From Ga0077555 sp963741565 (GTDB taxonomy: Bacteria; Pseudomonadota; Alphaproteobacteria; Rhizobiales; Hyphomicrobiaceae): a stretch of DNA of 64,000 nt. The stretch lies in NCBI GenBank assembly GCA_963741565.1, contig CAVUIK010000003.1:248001-312000 (forward strand), written 5' to 3'. Position 1 is the stretch's first letter; each line of letters begins with the position of its first letter. The notes below the pieces were generated by a model. That model did not search any database. It worked only from the letters and a program-made list of their open reading frames with translations, and had not been told where the DNA came from. Shown here in pieces: positions 35,563 to 45,608 of this stretch. A program made the translations under genes and the position numbers.

Positions 35563-35824
35563 ACGTGGGTCCTCAACGCTACGCGACCGCTACAGTTCAC
35601 ACGGGCAGTACTGGCGAGCCTCGCAACGGGCGGGGCCTGCCTGCATGCAAACACGATGCCCCGCCACGTTTCCGCTGCGGTGCCGCATTCGCCAGATCCC
35701 GACTATGGCGACCAGGGATGTTTCATTGGTTAACAACACCCGAAGACGATGGCGTTTTTTGATCCCTTCCGGGACCATACCGTGGCAGCGTGGTGGTCGG
35801 AGCGGCGCAAGCAAAGAGGCAGAC

Positions 35825-36910
35825 ATGAGCATCGAAACCCTGAAGACCCGGATCCAGCGGGAATTCGGCACACCGGCCGTCGTCGTCGATCTCGACCGAG
35901 TCGAGCGCAACATCGCCCGCGTGCAGGCGGTCTGTGACAAGGCTGGTGTCGCCAACCGCCCGCACATCAAGACCCACAAGAGCCCGGTTCTCGCGCGGAT
36001 GCAGCAGCAGGCCGGCGCCCGGGGCGTCACTGCGCAGAAGCTTGGTGAGGCCGAGGTCATGGCCGACGGTGGCATCGACGACATTCTGGTGAGCTACAAC
36101 CTGATCGGCGCGGCACGCTCGGGCCGGCTCGGCGCGTTGCTGGCGCGGACCAGCCTGACGGTCTGCGCCGATAATCCCGTCACTATCGAAGCCTACGCCG
36201 AGGCCACGCATGGCGCCGGCAAAGCGCTCGGCGTGATGATCGAATGCGATACGGGGCGCAAGCGGGCTGGTGTCGAGACGCCGGCCGAAGCCGTGGCGCT
36301 GGCCCGCCAGATCCAGGCAACGCCGGGGCTCGCCTTCCGGGGCTTCCTGTTCTACCCGACCGAGCAATCCTGGCCCGAGACGCAAATATTTTTCGACACG
36401 GCAGTGGCCGGTGTGCGATCGTTGGGCCTGAACCCCGAGATCGTCTCGACGGGCGGCACGCCGAACCTCGGCAATGTCGGCCGCCTCAAGGGCGCGACCG
36501 AGCACCGGGCCGGCACCTACATCTTCAACGACCGGATGATGGTCGCGTGCGGCGCGGCAACGGCCGATGATTGCGCGCTCACTGTTTTTGCCTCAGTCGT
36601 GAGCCGGGCGGCGCCCGAGCGCGGCATTCTCGATTCCGGTTCGAAGACGCTGACCGCCGATCCGGGCGGCGGGCTCGACGGCTTCGGCCACATCATCGAG
36701 TATCCGCAGGCGCGCCTGCACGCCTTCGCCGAGGAGCATGGCTTCCTCGACCTGTCACGCAGCAACGACCGGCCGAAGGTGGGGGACGTGGTGCGCATCG
36801 TGCCGAACCACGTCTGCGTCGTCGTCAACATGGTGGATCAATTGATCGCCGTGCGCGGCGACGAGATCGTGGACGTGCTGCCGGTCGCGGCGCGGGGGAA
36901 GTTGGTTTGA
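35825..36910 (+). CDS. DSD1-family PLP enzyme (D-threonine/D-3-hydroxyaspartate aldolase or D-serine dehydratase-like)
   Basis: 361 residues, fold-type III (alanine-racemase-like). The PLP lysine lies in RPHIKTHKSP; QKLGEAEVMADGGIDDIL and GGTPN follow, and the C-terminal metal site is PNHVCVVVNM, typical of the D-threonine aldolase/eukaryotic-type D-serine dehydratase family. These cleave or dehydrate D-hydroxyamino acids with PLP and a divalent metal. The ATG at 35825 starts the family-like sequence; the longer frame from 35471 runs over the divergent DUF1552 gene. The 260-base gap upstream (35563-35824) holds both divergent promoters. Confidence 0.87.
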   Translation: MSIETLKTRIQREFGTPAVVVDLDRVERNIARVQAVCDKAGVANRPHIKTHKSPVLARMQQQAGARGVTAQKLGEAEVMADGGIDDILVSYNLIGAARSGRLGALLARTSLTVCADNPVTIEAYAEATHGAGKALGVMIECDTGRKRAGVETPAEAVALARQIQATPGLAFRGFLFYPTEQSWPETQIFFDTAVAGVRSLGLNPEIVSTGGTPNLGNVGRLKGATEHRAGTYIFNDRMMVACGAATADDCALTVFASVVSRAAPERGILDSGSKTLTADPGGGLDGFGHIIEYPQARLHAFAEEHGFLDLSRSNDRPKVGDVVRIVPNHVCVVVNMVDQLIAVRGDEIVDVLPVAARGKLV

Positions 36911-36917
36911 GGTGCGT

Positions 36918-36953
36918 CCCGGAGCGGGCGCGCCAGAGCGCGCCGCATCCGGG
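36918..36953. repeat. REP-like extragenic hairpin
   Basis: Arms CCCGGAGCGGGCGCG (36918-36932) and CGCGCCGCATCCGGG (36939-36953) pair with one bulge around a 6-base loop, just 8 bases after the DSD1-type stop. Both strands lack a T-run. The form resembles the short GC-rich palindromes scattered between genes in Bradyrhizobiaceae. Confidence 0.5.
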
Positions 36954-36983
36954 ATCTTCCGGGCCAATGGGGTTCTGTCGTCG

Positions 36984-37129
36984 CCTTGCGGAGCGCGCCG
37001 ATCGTCTCTCGGGCAATCACCTTGGCGCCGATCGCGGCCTGGATCGGGATCTTGAAGAGATGCTGCGGGATCTGGTCCTTCAGCTTCTCGCACATGACGC
37101 GGCCGCGCTGCTCGGCGCGCGTCTTGTGC
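36984..37129 (-). pseudogene. Detached copy of a lepA 3' segment
   Basis: These 146 bases match 38383-38528 inside lepA at 143 positions; the three differences change SALRK to GALRK and DLIPQ to DQIPQ and one is silent. The coded stretch runs from HKTRAEQRGRV to IGAKVIARE. There is no start or stop of its own and no other lepA sequence on either side, so it is a duplicated fragment, not a gene. It lies immediately downstream of hicA (two bases from its stop). Confidence 0.9.
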
Positions 37130-37130
37130 C

Positions 37131-37356
37131 TCACGCATCGCTGAATTCGTCGGCCGATACGCCCGCCTGCTTGAGAATTGCTCGCAGGGTGCCTTCCGGC
37201 ATGTCGCCGGAGTGAATGGGAATAGTTGTGAAGCGGCTGCGTCGTCGGATTGCGCCAGATCTCGTGTGAGCCCGCGGCTTGGCGATCAAACTCGAAGCCC
37301 AGGCGTCGGATCTTGGAGATGATCTCGCGGTACTTGAAGCCTGCGAGCCGCCCCAT
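37131..37356 (-). CDS. hicA: HicA-type mRNA interferase toxin, one frameshift
   Basis: About 74 residues: MGRLAGFKYREIISKIRRLG, then FEFDRQAAGSHEIWRNP, and, after a one-base shift near 37235-37236 (CCG for CG on the coding strand), RFTTIPIHSGDMPEGTLRA and a QAGVSADEFSDA end. The dsRBD-like HicA fold with catalytic His in GSHEIW is clear. HicA cleaves mRNA when freed from HicB. Its ATG overlaps the hicB stop (TGATG). In many hicBA systems the toxin comes first; here antitoxin precedes toxin. The frame break may be a sequence error or an inactivated toxin; the former is more in line with the other shifts. Confidence 0.8.
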
Positions 37357-37590
37357 CAGGAACCAACCACCAAGGGTATAGTCAAAGGTATCCTCGGCCA
37401 ACGGCAGCGTGATGTTGTTGCCGCTATATTGCGCTTCAGCCTCGATCAGCTTGCGCGCGACGTCCCGCGCGATCTCGATGGTCTCAGCGATCGTGCGGCC
37501 CTGCGCGACGAGCCCCGGAATGTCATCCGACGTCGCGAGGTACACGCCCTCGGGGAGCTTCTCGATGTGCAGCTTCGCGATGCGTTCCAT
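37356..37590 (-). CDS. hicB: HicB-type antitoxin (DUF1902-like), one frameshift near the end
   Basis: About 77 residues: MERIAKLHIEKLPEGVYLAT, SDDIPGLVAQGRTIAETIEI and LPLAEDTFDYTLVVGS after repair. The frame is lost four codons before the natural stop, near 37374-37376, where CCC should be CC; without repair it runs into hicA. HicB binds and blocks HicA and usually represses its own operon. This short type lacks a C-terminal DNA-binding helix, so autoregulation would need another factor. It lies upstream of hicA on the minus strand, 87 bases after the PD-(D/E)XK-like gene. Confidence 0.82.
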
Positions 37591-37677
37591 GTGGCAACCT
37601 CTTAATTCGGCCTCAATCGGCTCGAAGCCATCGTTGGCCATGCCGCAATTTCGCGTAAACGTCGACCATTTGCGAGC

Positions 37678-38230
37678 CTACTCGTCGCGATGGCATTGAA
37701 GAACGCGCATCACCGCTCCACTCCAGCGAGCATTGGCGAACACTTCGCTCGGTCCAAGCAACAGTCTTAGCCCAGTGCCGTGGGTGACGAGCGCCCGACC
37801 AACACCGAACTGCTGAGCCAAGTGAAACGCGCCCGATGAGATTGTTCTGTGAGTACGATTCTCGATCAATGATTTCGGTCGGCGAACTCGGGGCATACCC
37901 CGGCGCTGGAAGAATCAAACGCTCCGACAATTCGCTTGCCGCGGAAGTCGGCTAGTCGTTTATCTGCAATCTCTGCAAACACATAATCCGATGCCTGCTT
38001 TATCGCGAGGCACCAAATTGTGTACTTGCTCTCGTCGCCAGGGGGCGGTTTCTTTACTTCGAATGCGATCGGCAAATACTTCAACGGCCCGTCAAGTGGG
38101 ATTGCCACTACGTCGGCTCGTAGGCTGACATCCGAAAAGTAGGGATGAACGAGTTCGACCTCTTGAACAGCGAGAAAATTCCCCCCGAGCGCTCTTATGA
38201 GCTGTTCTCTCACGGGCTTCTCGACGTCCA

Positions 38231-38231
<1 letters not shown>
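37678..38231 (-). CDS. Small protein with a PD-(D/E)XK-like motif, probably frameshifted
   Basis: Begins MDVEKPVREQLIRALGG; its ATG overlaps the lepA stop (TGATG at 38229-38233). Residues around 35-65 show VSLRADVVAIPLDG then PIAFEVKKPPPGDESKY: an Asp and E-x-K after two predicted strands, the core of the PD-(D/E)XK nuclease fold. The first frame ends at 37866 after 121 residues; another frame continues with KSLIENRTHRTISSGAFHLA to QCHRDE at 37678, and this continuation looks protein-like, so one base may be missing (or two extra) around 37880-37905. Possible restriction-like or defence nuclease; the family is not recognised and the motif could be coincidental. Confidence 0.5.
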
Positions 38232-40033
<1,802 letters not shown>

Positions 40034-40475
40034 GGGCGGGAGATAGCACCTTGGCCGATCGGGATAAAGGGCTGGCAGGGACATCACGGCGCGACAGGTG
40101 AGCGAGAGCAGCAAAAGGATGCCCCCGGCCTGAACCAGGACCCGAACGGCAACGGATGCCAGGCGGCAACGGCTGGCCGGGACGCCGGCGCTGCCTTCAC
40201 TGTCCAATGCCGCAGCCACGCGGTCCTGATCCGATCCAAACGACATTCACGAAACTCCTCATCCTGTTTCGCCCGGCTCGAGGGGCGCGCCCTGGGGAGA
40301 CGATCAACGGCCGGTCACCACCAATATGAGGCCGCCCGGGTCGGTGGGGATAAGTTCGGACCCGACAAACGGGGAAGTGGTAAACGCGAGGGATAACGTG
40401 TGCCGCTCAGGACGAGACGCAATCAGGCGCCCGGAACGGTCTCGCCTTGGCGAACGCTATTTGGAGGCGTCAGCG
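40034..40475. other. Intergenic region upstream of lepA
   Basis: About 440 bases between the lepA start and the end of the LysR gene. No open frame in it looks like a protein of this genome, and I see no hairpin with a T-run. It should hold the lepA promoter on the minus strand. Confidence 0.4.
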
Positions 40476-41384
40476 TCAAGTGGCAGCGGATGTCGCCGCT
40501 TCAGCCAGGCGTTCGCGGAGCCAGCTATGCGCGGGGTCGAGCTGCGCGCGCTCGTGCCACGTCGCCAGGATGGTGTAGGGCGGCAGCGTGAACGGAACCG
40601 GGTACGCCTTGAGGTTCGGATATTTTGGCAGCGTGCGCCTCAGTCCCATGCCAATCAGATCCGTATTTTCAACCATGTGCAGCGCAGCCGAGAAGTTGCG
40701 CGTGTAGTAGGTGATGTGCCGCTCGCGGCCCATGTCGGCGAGGATGCGATCGGTCGTCGTGCGCTCGAGAATGTTGTCGTCGCGCACAGTTGCGCAATGC
40801 GGTTCGCGGCAATAGTCGTCGAGCGTGAGCGTGCTGCCGATGCGCGGGTGACCTTTGCGGGCGACCACGCAATAGCTGTCATCGAGGAGGCGTCGTGACT
40901 TTAGCCAAGGCGCCGACAAGCGCGGCACGCTCAAGGCGAGGTCGATCTCGCCGGCTTCGAACATTTTCTGGGCGCGCCCCATGACGGCATGAACGACGGC
41001 GATGCGCACGCCCGGTGCCTCGCGCGCCAGTGTGGCGCACAGTTTCGGCAGAATAATCCACTCGGAATAGTCGCCCGCAACGACGAAGAATGTCCGATTG
41101 GCCGATGCCGGCACGAACACGGGTGGCTCGACGATCAACTCGAGACCTCGAATCCAGGCTTTGAGCTCGGGCGCGAGCGCTTCCGTCCGCGGCGTGGGGC
41201 GCAGGCCATGCGGATGGCGCACGAACAAGGGATCGTCGAAGATCTCGCGCAGTTTCTTCAAGGACGCGCTGACGGTCGGCTGCTTCAGGTCCATGCGAAC
41301 GGCGACGCGCGACACACTCTGCTCTTCGACGAGCAGGGCCAGCGTCTTCAGCAGATTGAAGTCGATCTTAGTGATATCGGTCAT
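40476..41384 (-). CDS. LysR-type transcriptional regulator
   Basis: 302 residues. Winged helix-turn-helix at 8-65 (FNLLKTLALLVEEQSVSRVA, then LKQPTVSASLKKLRE and DPLFVRHPHGLRPT), followed by the periplasmic-binding-protein-like effector domain. The C-terminal WHERAQLDPAHSWLRERL is typical of the NodD/NahR/LinR branch that senses aromatic or phenolic inducers. The gene at 53634 belongs to the same branch (WHERFQRDAGHKWLR). No divergent partner gene lies beside it: the next gene on the right, SulP, is on the same strand, so the target is unclear. Confidence 0.88.
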   Translation of the reverse strand: MTDITKIDFNLLKTLALLVEEQSVSRVAVRMDLKQPTVSASLKKLREIFDDPLFVRHPHGLRPTPRTEALAPELKAWIRGLELIVEPPVFVPASANRTFFVVAGDYSEWIILPKLCATLAREAPGVRIAVVHAVMGRAQKMFEAGEIDLALSVPRLSAPWLKSRRLLDDSYCVVARKGHPRIGSTLTLDDYCREPHCATVRDDNILERTTTDRILADMGRERHITYYTRNFSAALHMVENTDLIGMGLRRTLPKYPNLKAYPVPFTLPPYTILATWHERAQLDPAHSWLRERLAEAATSAAT

Positions 41385-41534
41385 GTCGATGTTCGCTATC
41401 GATGCGGTCGGATTGCCAGGTCGATTGGGGTATGATCAGATCTCGGCATATTACAGGAAGCTTGATAACAGAGTTCGCGAGGGCTCTGAATTTAGAACAA
41501 GAAATTGAAAGAACACGGCATATTTCAAGCAACG

Positions 41535-41562
41535 GCTGGAAGCGCTTCGCGGCGCTTCCAGC
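41535..41562 (+). terminator. Plus-strand intrinsic terminator without a plus-strand gene
   Basis: A perfect 11-bp stem GCTGGAAGCGC / GCGCTTCCAGC with a 6-base loop is followed on the plus strand by TTTTGTCG. The only upstream plus-strand sequence before it is the LysR promoter region (41385-41534), which contains a direct repeat CGGCATATT at 41444-41452 and 41516-41524. It may end a short antisense or small RNA transcript, or may just be a hairpin after the SulP gene on the other strand. Confidence 0.5.
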
Positions 41563-41602
41563 TTTTGTCGTTTGGGGACGCCGGTGATCCGGCGGCCGGG
41601 GG

Positions 41603-43354
41603 CTACTCGGCAGGCCATGCCCCGATCATCACCTTCGCCTTTTCGAGCGCCATGAAGCTGTTCGAGGCGAGCAGCACCCGGTGACGGCGCAGCAGGCCCA
41701 TCCGGTGCATCGCCTGCCGCGGTTGCTTCTGCAGGCCCGAAATGATCAGCCGGCCGCCGCGTTGTCGGAGATCGGCCGCCACATCCTCGATCGCCGACAG
41801 CGCCGTGGCGTCGACGAGGGGCACGTCGCGCATGCGCAGGATCAGAACTTTCGGAGGGATCGGCAGTTCGCGGACCGCGCCGCCGATGGCGCTGGCGCCG
41901 CCGAAGAACAAGGGCCCACGCAACTGCAGGACATGAACGCCTGGCGGCAGCACCGCGTCGAGAATGGCCGAGCGCGGGCCGGCGACATCGTCGAGGTCGG
42001 GATTGGGTCGGTCTCCGTTCAGGACGCCATTGCCGGTCGCCTCGGCCATGCGATGCATGAACAGGATGCAGCCAAGCCCGACGCCGGTGGCGATGGCGAC
42101 CTCGAGGCTAGCGAAGACCGTGAGCACCAGCGTCACCAGCAGAATGAGGCGATCGTCGAACGGCGCGCGCGCGATAAAATGCGAAACCTCGCGCCAGTCA
42201 ATCAGCCGCCACGACACATTCAGCAGAACGGCCGCCAGGCACGGCAGAGCCAGATGGGAGGCGAGCGGCGCCAGCAGCAGCATGAACAGCAGCACGAACA
42301 TCGCGTGCAGGATGCCGGCTACCGGCGTCTTGCCGCCGGCCGAAATGTTCGTCGCCGTGCGCGCGATGACGCCGGTTGCGGGTATGCCCCCGAATAGGGG
42401 TGACGCGATATTGGCGAGGCCCTGTCCCAGGATCTCGACATTCGAGCGATGACGTCCGCCGGTCTTGGCGTCGGCGGCGACGGCAGAGAGCAGCGATTCA
42501 ATGGCGATGAGGAATGCCAGTGTGAAGATCGAGGGCAGCAGCGCACTGATTGTGGCGGGTGACAGATCGGGCAGCGCCGGCGCCGGCAATGTGCTGGGAA
42601 TGCCGCCAAACCGCGAGCCGATGGTGTCGATCGGCAGTCCCAGCAGGAACGCGATGCCAGACGCGCCACCGACGGCGATCAGCAGCCCGGGCCACGATGG
42701 CCGCCACGCTTTCAGAAGGCTGATCATCGCGAGCGTGCCGAGGCCGACCAGCAGCGCCGAGGGATTGAGCGATTCCTTCATTGCCCACAGCGCCTGCAGC
42801 TTGGCGATGGTGTCGGCTGGCACGGCGCCGGCGAACCCGAGCAGGTCTTTGATCTGGCCAATGGCGATGAGCACGCCAACGCCACTGGTGAAGCCCAGGA
42901 TCACCGGGCCCGGCACATATTTGATGTAAGTGCCAAGGCGCAGCAGGGCCAGCACGACCAGCAGGAGGCCGGCGAGAAATGTGGCCGTCAGCAGGCCCGA
43001 GACGCCGTGCTTGTCGACGATCGTCGCGATCATCACGATGAAGGCGGCGGCAGGCCCGCCGATCTGGTAGCGGCTGCCGCCGAAAGCGGAAATCAGAAAG
43101 CCCGCGATGACCGAAGTGACGAGGCCGCGGTCCGGTGTGACGCCTGCGCCGATGGCAATCGCCATCGACAGCGGCAAGGCAAGAATGGCGACGGTGAAGC
43201 CGGCCAGCGCATCACGGGCGAACGCCGCCGCCGAATAGCCTTCGCGCAGCGCAATGACGAGTTTGGGCACGAACTGTGACCCGGCGCCGACAAGGGGACG
43301 CGCGCTGGCGCCGCCACGGCTCTCTGGCAGGTCCTCGTGTTGCATCCCTCGCAT
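41603..43354 (-). CDS. SulP family inorganic anion transporter with STAS domain
   Basis: 583 residues from MRGMQHEDLPE; GGGGAG lies just upstream. About 11-12 membrane helices fill residues 40-440: DALAGFTVAILALPLSMAIA, the conserved GSRYQIGGPAAAFIVMIA, and SNVEILGQGLANIASPLFGG. The cytoplasmic STAS domain follows (about 470-575), with LQLRGPLFFGGASAI and RMRDVPLVDATALSAIED. SulP proteins carry sulfate, bicarbonate or dicarboxylates. The substrate cannot be predicted; no carbonic anhydrase gene is adjacent. It is divergent from an SDR gene, with 180 bases between. Confidence 0.92.
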   Translation of the reverse strand: MRGMQHEDLPESRGGASARPLVGAGSQFVPKLVIALREGYSAAAFARDALAGFTVAILALPLSMAIAIGAGVTPDRGLVTSVIAGFLISAFGGSRYQIGGPAAAFIVMIATIVDKHGVSGLLTATFLAGLLLVVLALLRLGTYIKYVPGPVILGFTSGVGVLIAIGQIKDLLGFAGAVPADTIAKLQALWAMKESLNPSALLVGLGTLAMISLLKAWRPSWPGLLIAVGGASGIAFLLGLPIDTIGSRFGGIPSTLPAPALPDLSPATISALLPSIFTLAFLIAIESLLSAVAADAKTGGRHRSNVEILGQGLANIASPLFGGIPATGVIARTATNISAGGKTPVAGILHAMFVLLFMLLLAPLASHLALPCLAAVLLNVSWRLIDWREVSHFIARAPFDDRLILLVTLVLTVFASLEVAIATGVGLGCILFMHRMAEATGNGVLNGDRPNPDLDDVAGPRSAILDAVLPPGVHVLQLRGPLFFGGASAIGGAVRELPIPPKVLILRMRDVPLVDATALSAIEDVAADLRQRGGRLIISGLQKQPRQAMHRMGLLRRHRVLLASNSFMALEKAKVMIGAWPAE

Positions 43355-43533
43355 GCTCCCCACCGGCCCCCTTGGTAATCCGCCATCCCCCGGCGGCCGG
43401 CGAGGTCGGGTGGCGCCTTTAAGTCCGTCCAACACGGGACTGGATTTGACAAGCAACCGGATCGGCAGAGGATGATAGCCTTTTCCGGCACGTCTCCGCA
43501 GCAGAACTTGTACAGCAAAAAGGATGCGCTCCC

Positions 43534-44292
43534 ATGCCCCAATCGGCCCCCCGAACCTTGCCGCCCGTTCTCAGTCTTGTGGGCAAACGCGTTCTCGTCA
43601 CCGGTGCCGCCAATGGCATCGGCCGCGCGACGGCGCACGCCGCGGCCGATCTCGGAGCGACGCTGCTGCTGGCCGACCGGGCGCCGTTGGCCGAGGTAAG
43701 CGCCGAGCTCGCCGCCAAGGGCGCCACGGTCGACACGCTGGAAGGCGACCTCACCGCCGCGGGCTTCACCGACAAATTGATTGCCAAAGGACCAATCTAC
43801 GGCCTTGCGCACTGCGCCGGCATCCTCGGGCGGACGCCGCTGCTCAAGGCCGAAAACCCGCGCGAGCGCTTTCATCAGACGATGGATGTCAACGTGCTGG
43901 TGCCGATCGAGCTGGGCTCGGCCATGATCGAGCATATGGCCGCGCACGGCGGCGGCGCGATCGTCATGATCGGCTCGGTGGCAGGCCGCACGGGCGGAAC
44001 GATGCTTTCGACTCCGATCGACTATTCCGCGTCCAAGGGCGCGCTGCACGTGGTTGTGCGTTGGCTGTCGCGTGGCGCCGTCGGCCGCGGGGTCATGGTC
44101 AACGGCGTGGCACCCGGTCCGGTGAAAACGGCGATGACGGCGGGTTCGGCTGTCGATCCCAAAAACCTGCCACGCGGCAGCATGGGGAACCCAGAGGAGA
44201 TTGCGTGGATGATCATGATGCTGCTGACGCCAGCGGCCTCCTACGTGTCCGGCGCCATCCTCGACGTCAACGGCGGGTCTTACGTCGGGTAA
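43534..44292 (+). CDS. Short-chain dehydrogenase/reductase
   Basis: 252 residues, classical SDR: VTGAANGIGRATAHAAADLG (cofactor loop), ADRAP after strand 2, HCAGI in place of NNAG, catalytic Ser in IGSVAG, and YSASKGAL (Tyr/Lys). The C-terminus ends SYVSGAILDVNGGSYVG. Substrate unknown. Monocistronic: SulP is divergent upstream and a terminator hairpin follows 29 bases after the stop. Confidence 0.87.
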   Translation: MPQSAPRTLPPVLSLVGKRVLVTGAANGIGRATAHAAADLGATLLLADRAPLAEVSAELAAKGATVDTLEGDLTAAGFTDKLIAKGPIYGLAHCAGILGRTPLLKAENPRERFHQTMDVNVLVPIELGSAMIEHMAAHGGGAIVMIGSVAGRTGGTMLSTPIDYSASKGALHVVVRWLSRGAVGRGVMVNGVAPGPVKTAMTAGSAVDPKNLPRGSMGNPEEIAWMIMMLLTPAASYVSGAILDVNGGSYVG

Positions 44293-44320
44293 GCCGAGGC
44301 TTCACAAATCACGAAATGCA

Positions 44321-44350
44321 AGAAGCCGCCCGGCGGACCGGGCGGCTTCT
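44321..44350. terminator. Bidirectional terminator hairpin
   Basis: Perfect 13-bp inverted repeat AGAAGCCGCCCGG / CCGGGCGGCTTCT around the loop CGGA between the convergent SDR and DUF937 genes. No long T-run is present, but the arms end in TTCT on both strands and the position between convergent genes fits shared termination. Confidence 0.6.
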
Positions 44351-44376
44351 CAAGATCGTATCGCGGCAGGAGCCGG

Positions 44377-45459
44377 TTAGCCCTTGGCCATCGTGTCCAG
44401 GCGGCCGAGGATCTGATCGAGAACCGGCTTGGCGATGGCGCCGACGCCTGCGGTCGCGAGCGCCTTTTCGGCCAGCGGGCGGATGATCGGCATCAGCGTG
44501 CCGACGTAGCTCGCGAGGCCCTTCTTCGCGTCAGCCGGCATGCGGCCGCGCACCTCGTTCAAGGTGTCGAGCTGCTTGGCCGTCTCCTGCAGGCGCGGGA
44601 GGGCGGTGCGTGCCGACGCTTCGTCCTTGATGCCGGCGAGCGTACCGCGCAAGCCTTCAACCACCGAGCCGACCTGACCGCCGACATCCTGGTTGTTGAA
44701 GACGATCTTCGGTACCGCCGGAATGGCCGGCTGGCGCACGCCCGAGAACCACCACCAGCCGCCAAGGGCGATGGCAGCGGCGGCTGCCGCCCACACCATC
44801 GAGTTCGACTTCGGCGCCGGACGCGGAATGTCGTGCACGGTGCCGGTGGAGCGCGGGGCCTGCGACGAGGCCGATGTGGTCGTCGACGCAGCGGCGCGTG
44901 GCGCTGCCGCCGGCATCACCGCGTCCAGCAGACCCGAGCCACCGAGCAAATCGGCAAAGCCTTTCGGCATCGCCGCGGCGACGTTGTCCTTCTGGCCCAT
45001 CAGCATCTTGGCAAGGCCAGCTGCATCGAGGCCGCCCGCCTTCTGTTCCTTGGCCAGCGTGCCGAGCGCAATTGGAGCCAGCATGCCGACGAGCGACTTC
45101 GTCGGGCCGTCGCCGATGCCGGCGAACTTGCTGACCGCGCCGGTCAGACTACCCAGGGCCGAGCCGCCAAGCAGCGAGCCGAGGGCGTCCGTGCCCGCGT
45201 TGACCATCGCGCCTTGACCGCTGCCGCCAATCAGATTGCCGAGATTGCCGAGCAGACCCGGATCCTGCTTGCCGAGCAGGTCGGTCAGCTTGCCGAGGCC
45301 AGAGGGGCTCTGCGACGTTTTCATGAAGCCGCCCATCAGCGTCGGAAGGATGGCTCCGATCGCCATTTTGACCATCGGGCTCTGGATCCCGAGTGCGCCG
45401 GCGATCTTATCGACCAGCATCGGCGTCAGGTACTGTGCGGCCATCGAGACGATATTCAC
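44377..45459 (-). CDS. DUF937 domain protein with a membrane segment
   Basis: 360 residues from a GTG (45457-45459) preceded by GAGGAGG; the ORF upstream is not protein-like. The N-terminal 200 residues are the glycine/leucine-rich DUF937 region (QSPMVKMAIGAILPTLMGGF, GKQDPGLLGNLGNLIGGSG). A low-complexity Ala/Ser/Thr linker follows, then one membrane helix (VWAAAAAAIALGGWWWFSG) and a C-terminal domain of about 115 residues with two predicted helix pairs. The function of DUF937 is unknown. The layout suggests a cytoplasmic N-terminus and exported C-terminus. Confidence 0.8.
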   Translation of the reverse strand: MNIVSMAAQYLTPMLVDKIAGALGIQSPMVKMAIGAILPTLMGGFMKTSQSPSGLGKLTDLLGKQDPGLLGNLGNLIGGSGQGAMVNAGTDALGSLLGGSALGSLTGAVSKFAGIGDGPTKSLVGMLAPIALGTLAKEQKAGGLDAAGLAKMLMGQKDNVAAAMPKGFADLLGGSGLLDAVMPAAAPRAAASTTTSASSQAPRSTGTVHDIPRPAPKSNSMVWAAAAAAIALGGWWWFSGVRQPAIPAVPKIVFNNQDVGGQVGSVVEGLRGTLAGIKDEASARTALPRLQETAKQLDTLNEVRGRMPADAKKGLASYVGTLMPIIRPLAEKALATAGVGAIAKPVLDQILGRLDTMAKG

Positions 45460-45608
45460 GGGTAAGCCTCCTCTTCGCCAAACGATCGGTTTGGCTATGC
45501 AACAACGGACGGACATTTGTAGCATCAGACTGGCCTGACGCTCAAATCGGATGCCATCCAGCATATCCACCTGCCGGATGGCAATGAAAAAATCAGGAGG
45601 CTGACGGG

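Noticed and set aside
40034..40246. 71-residue N-terminal extension of LepA
   Set aside because: LepA from the ATG at 40033 already has the standard N-terminus and exact family length.
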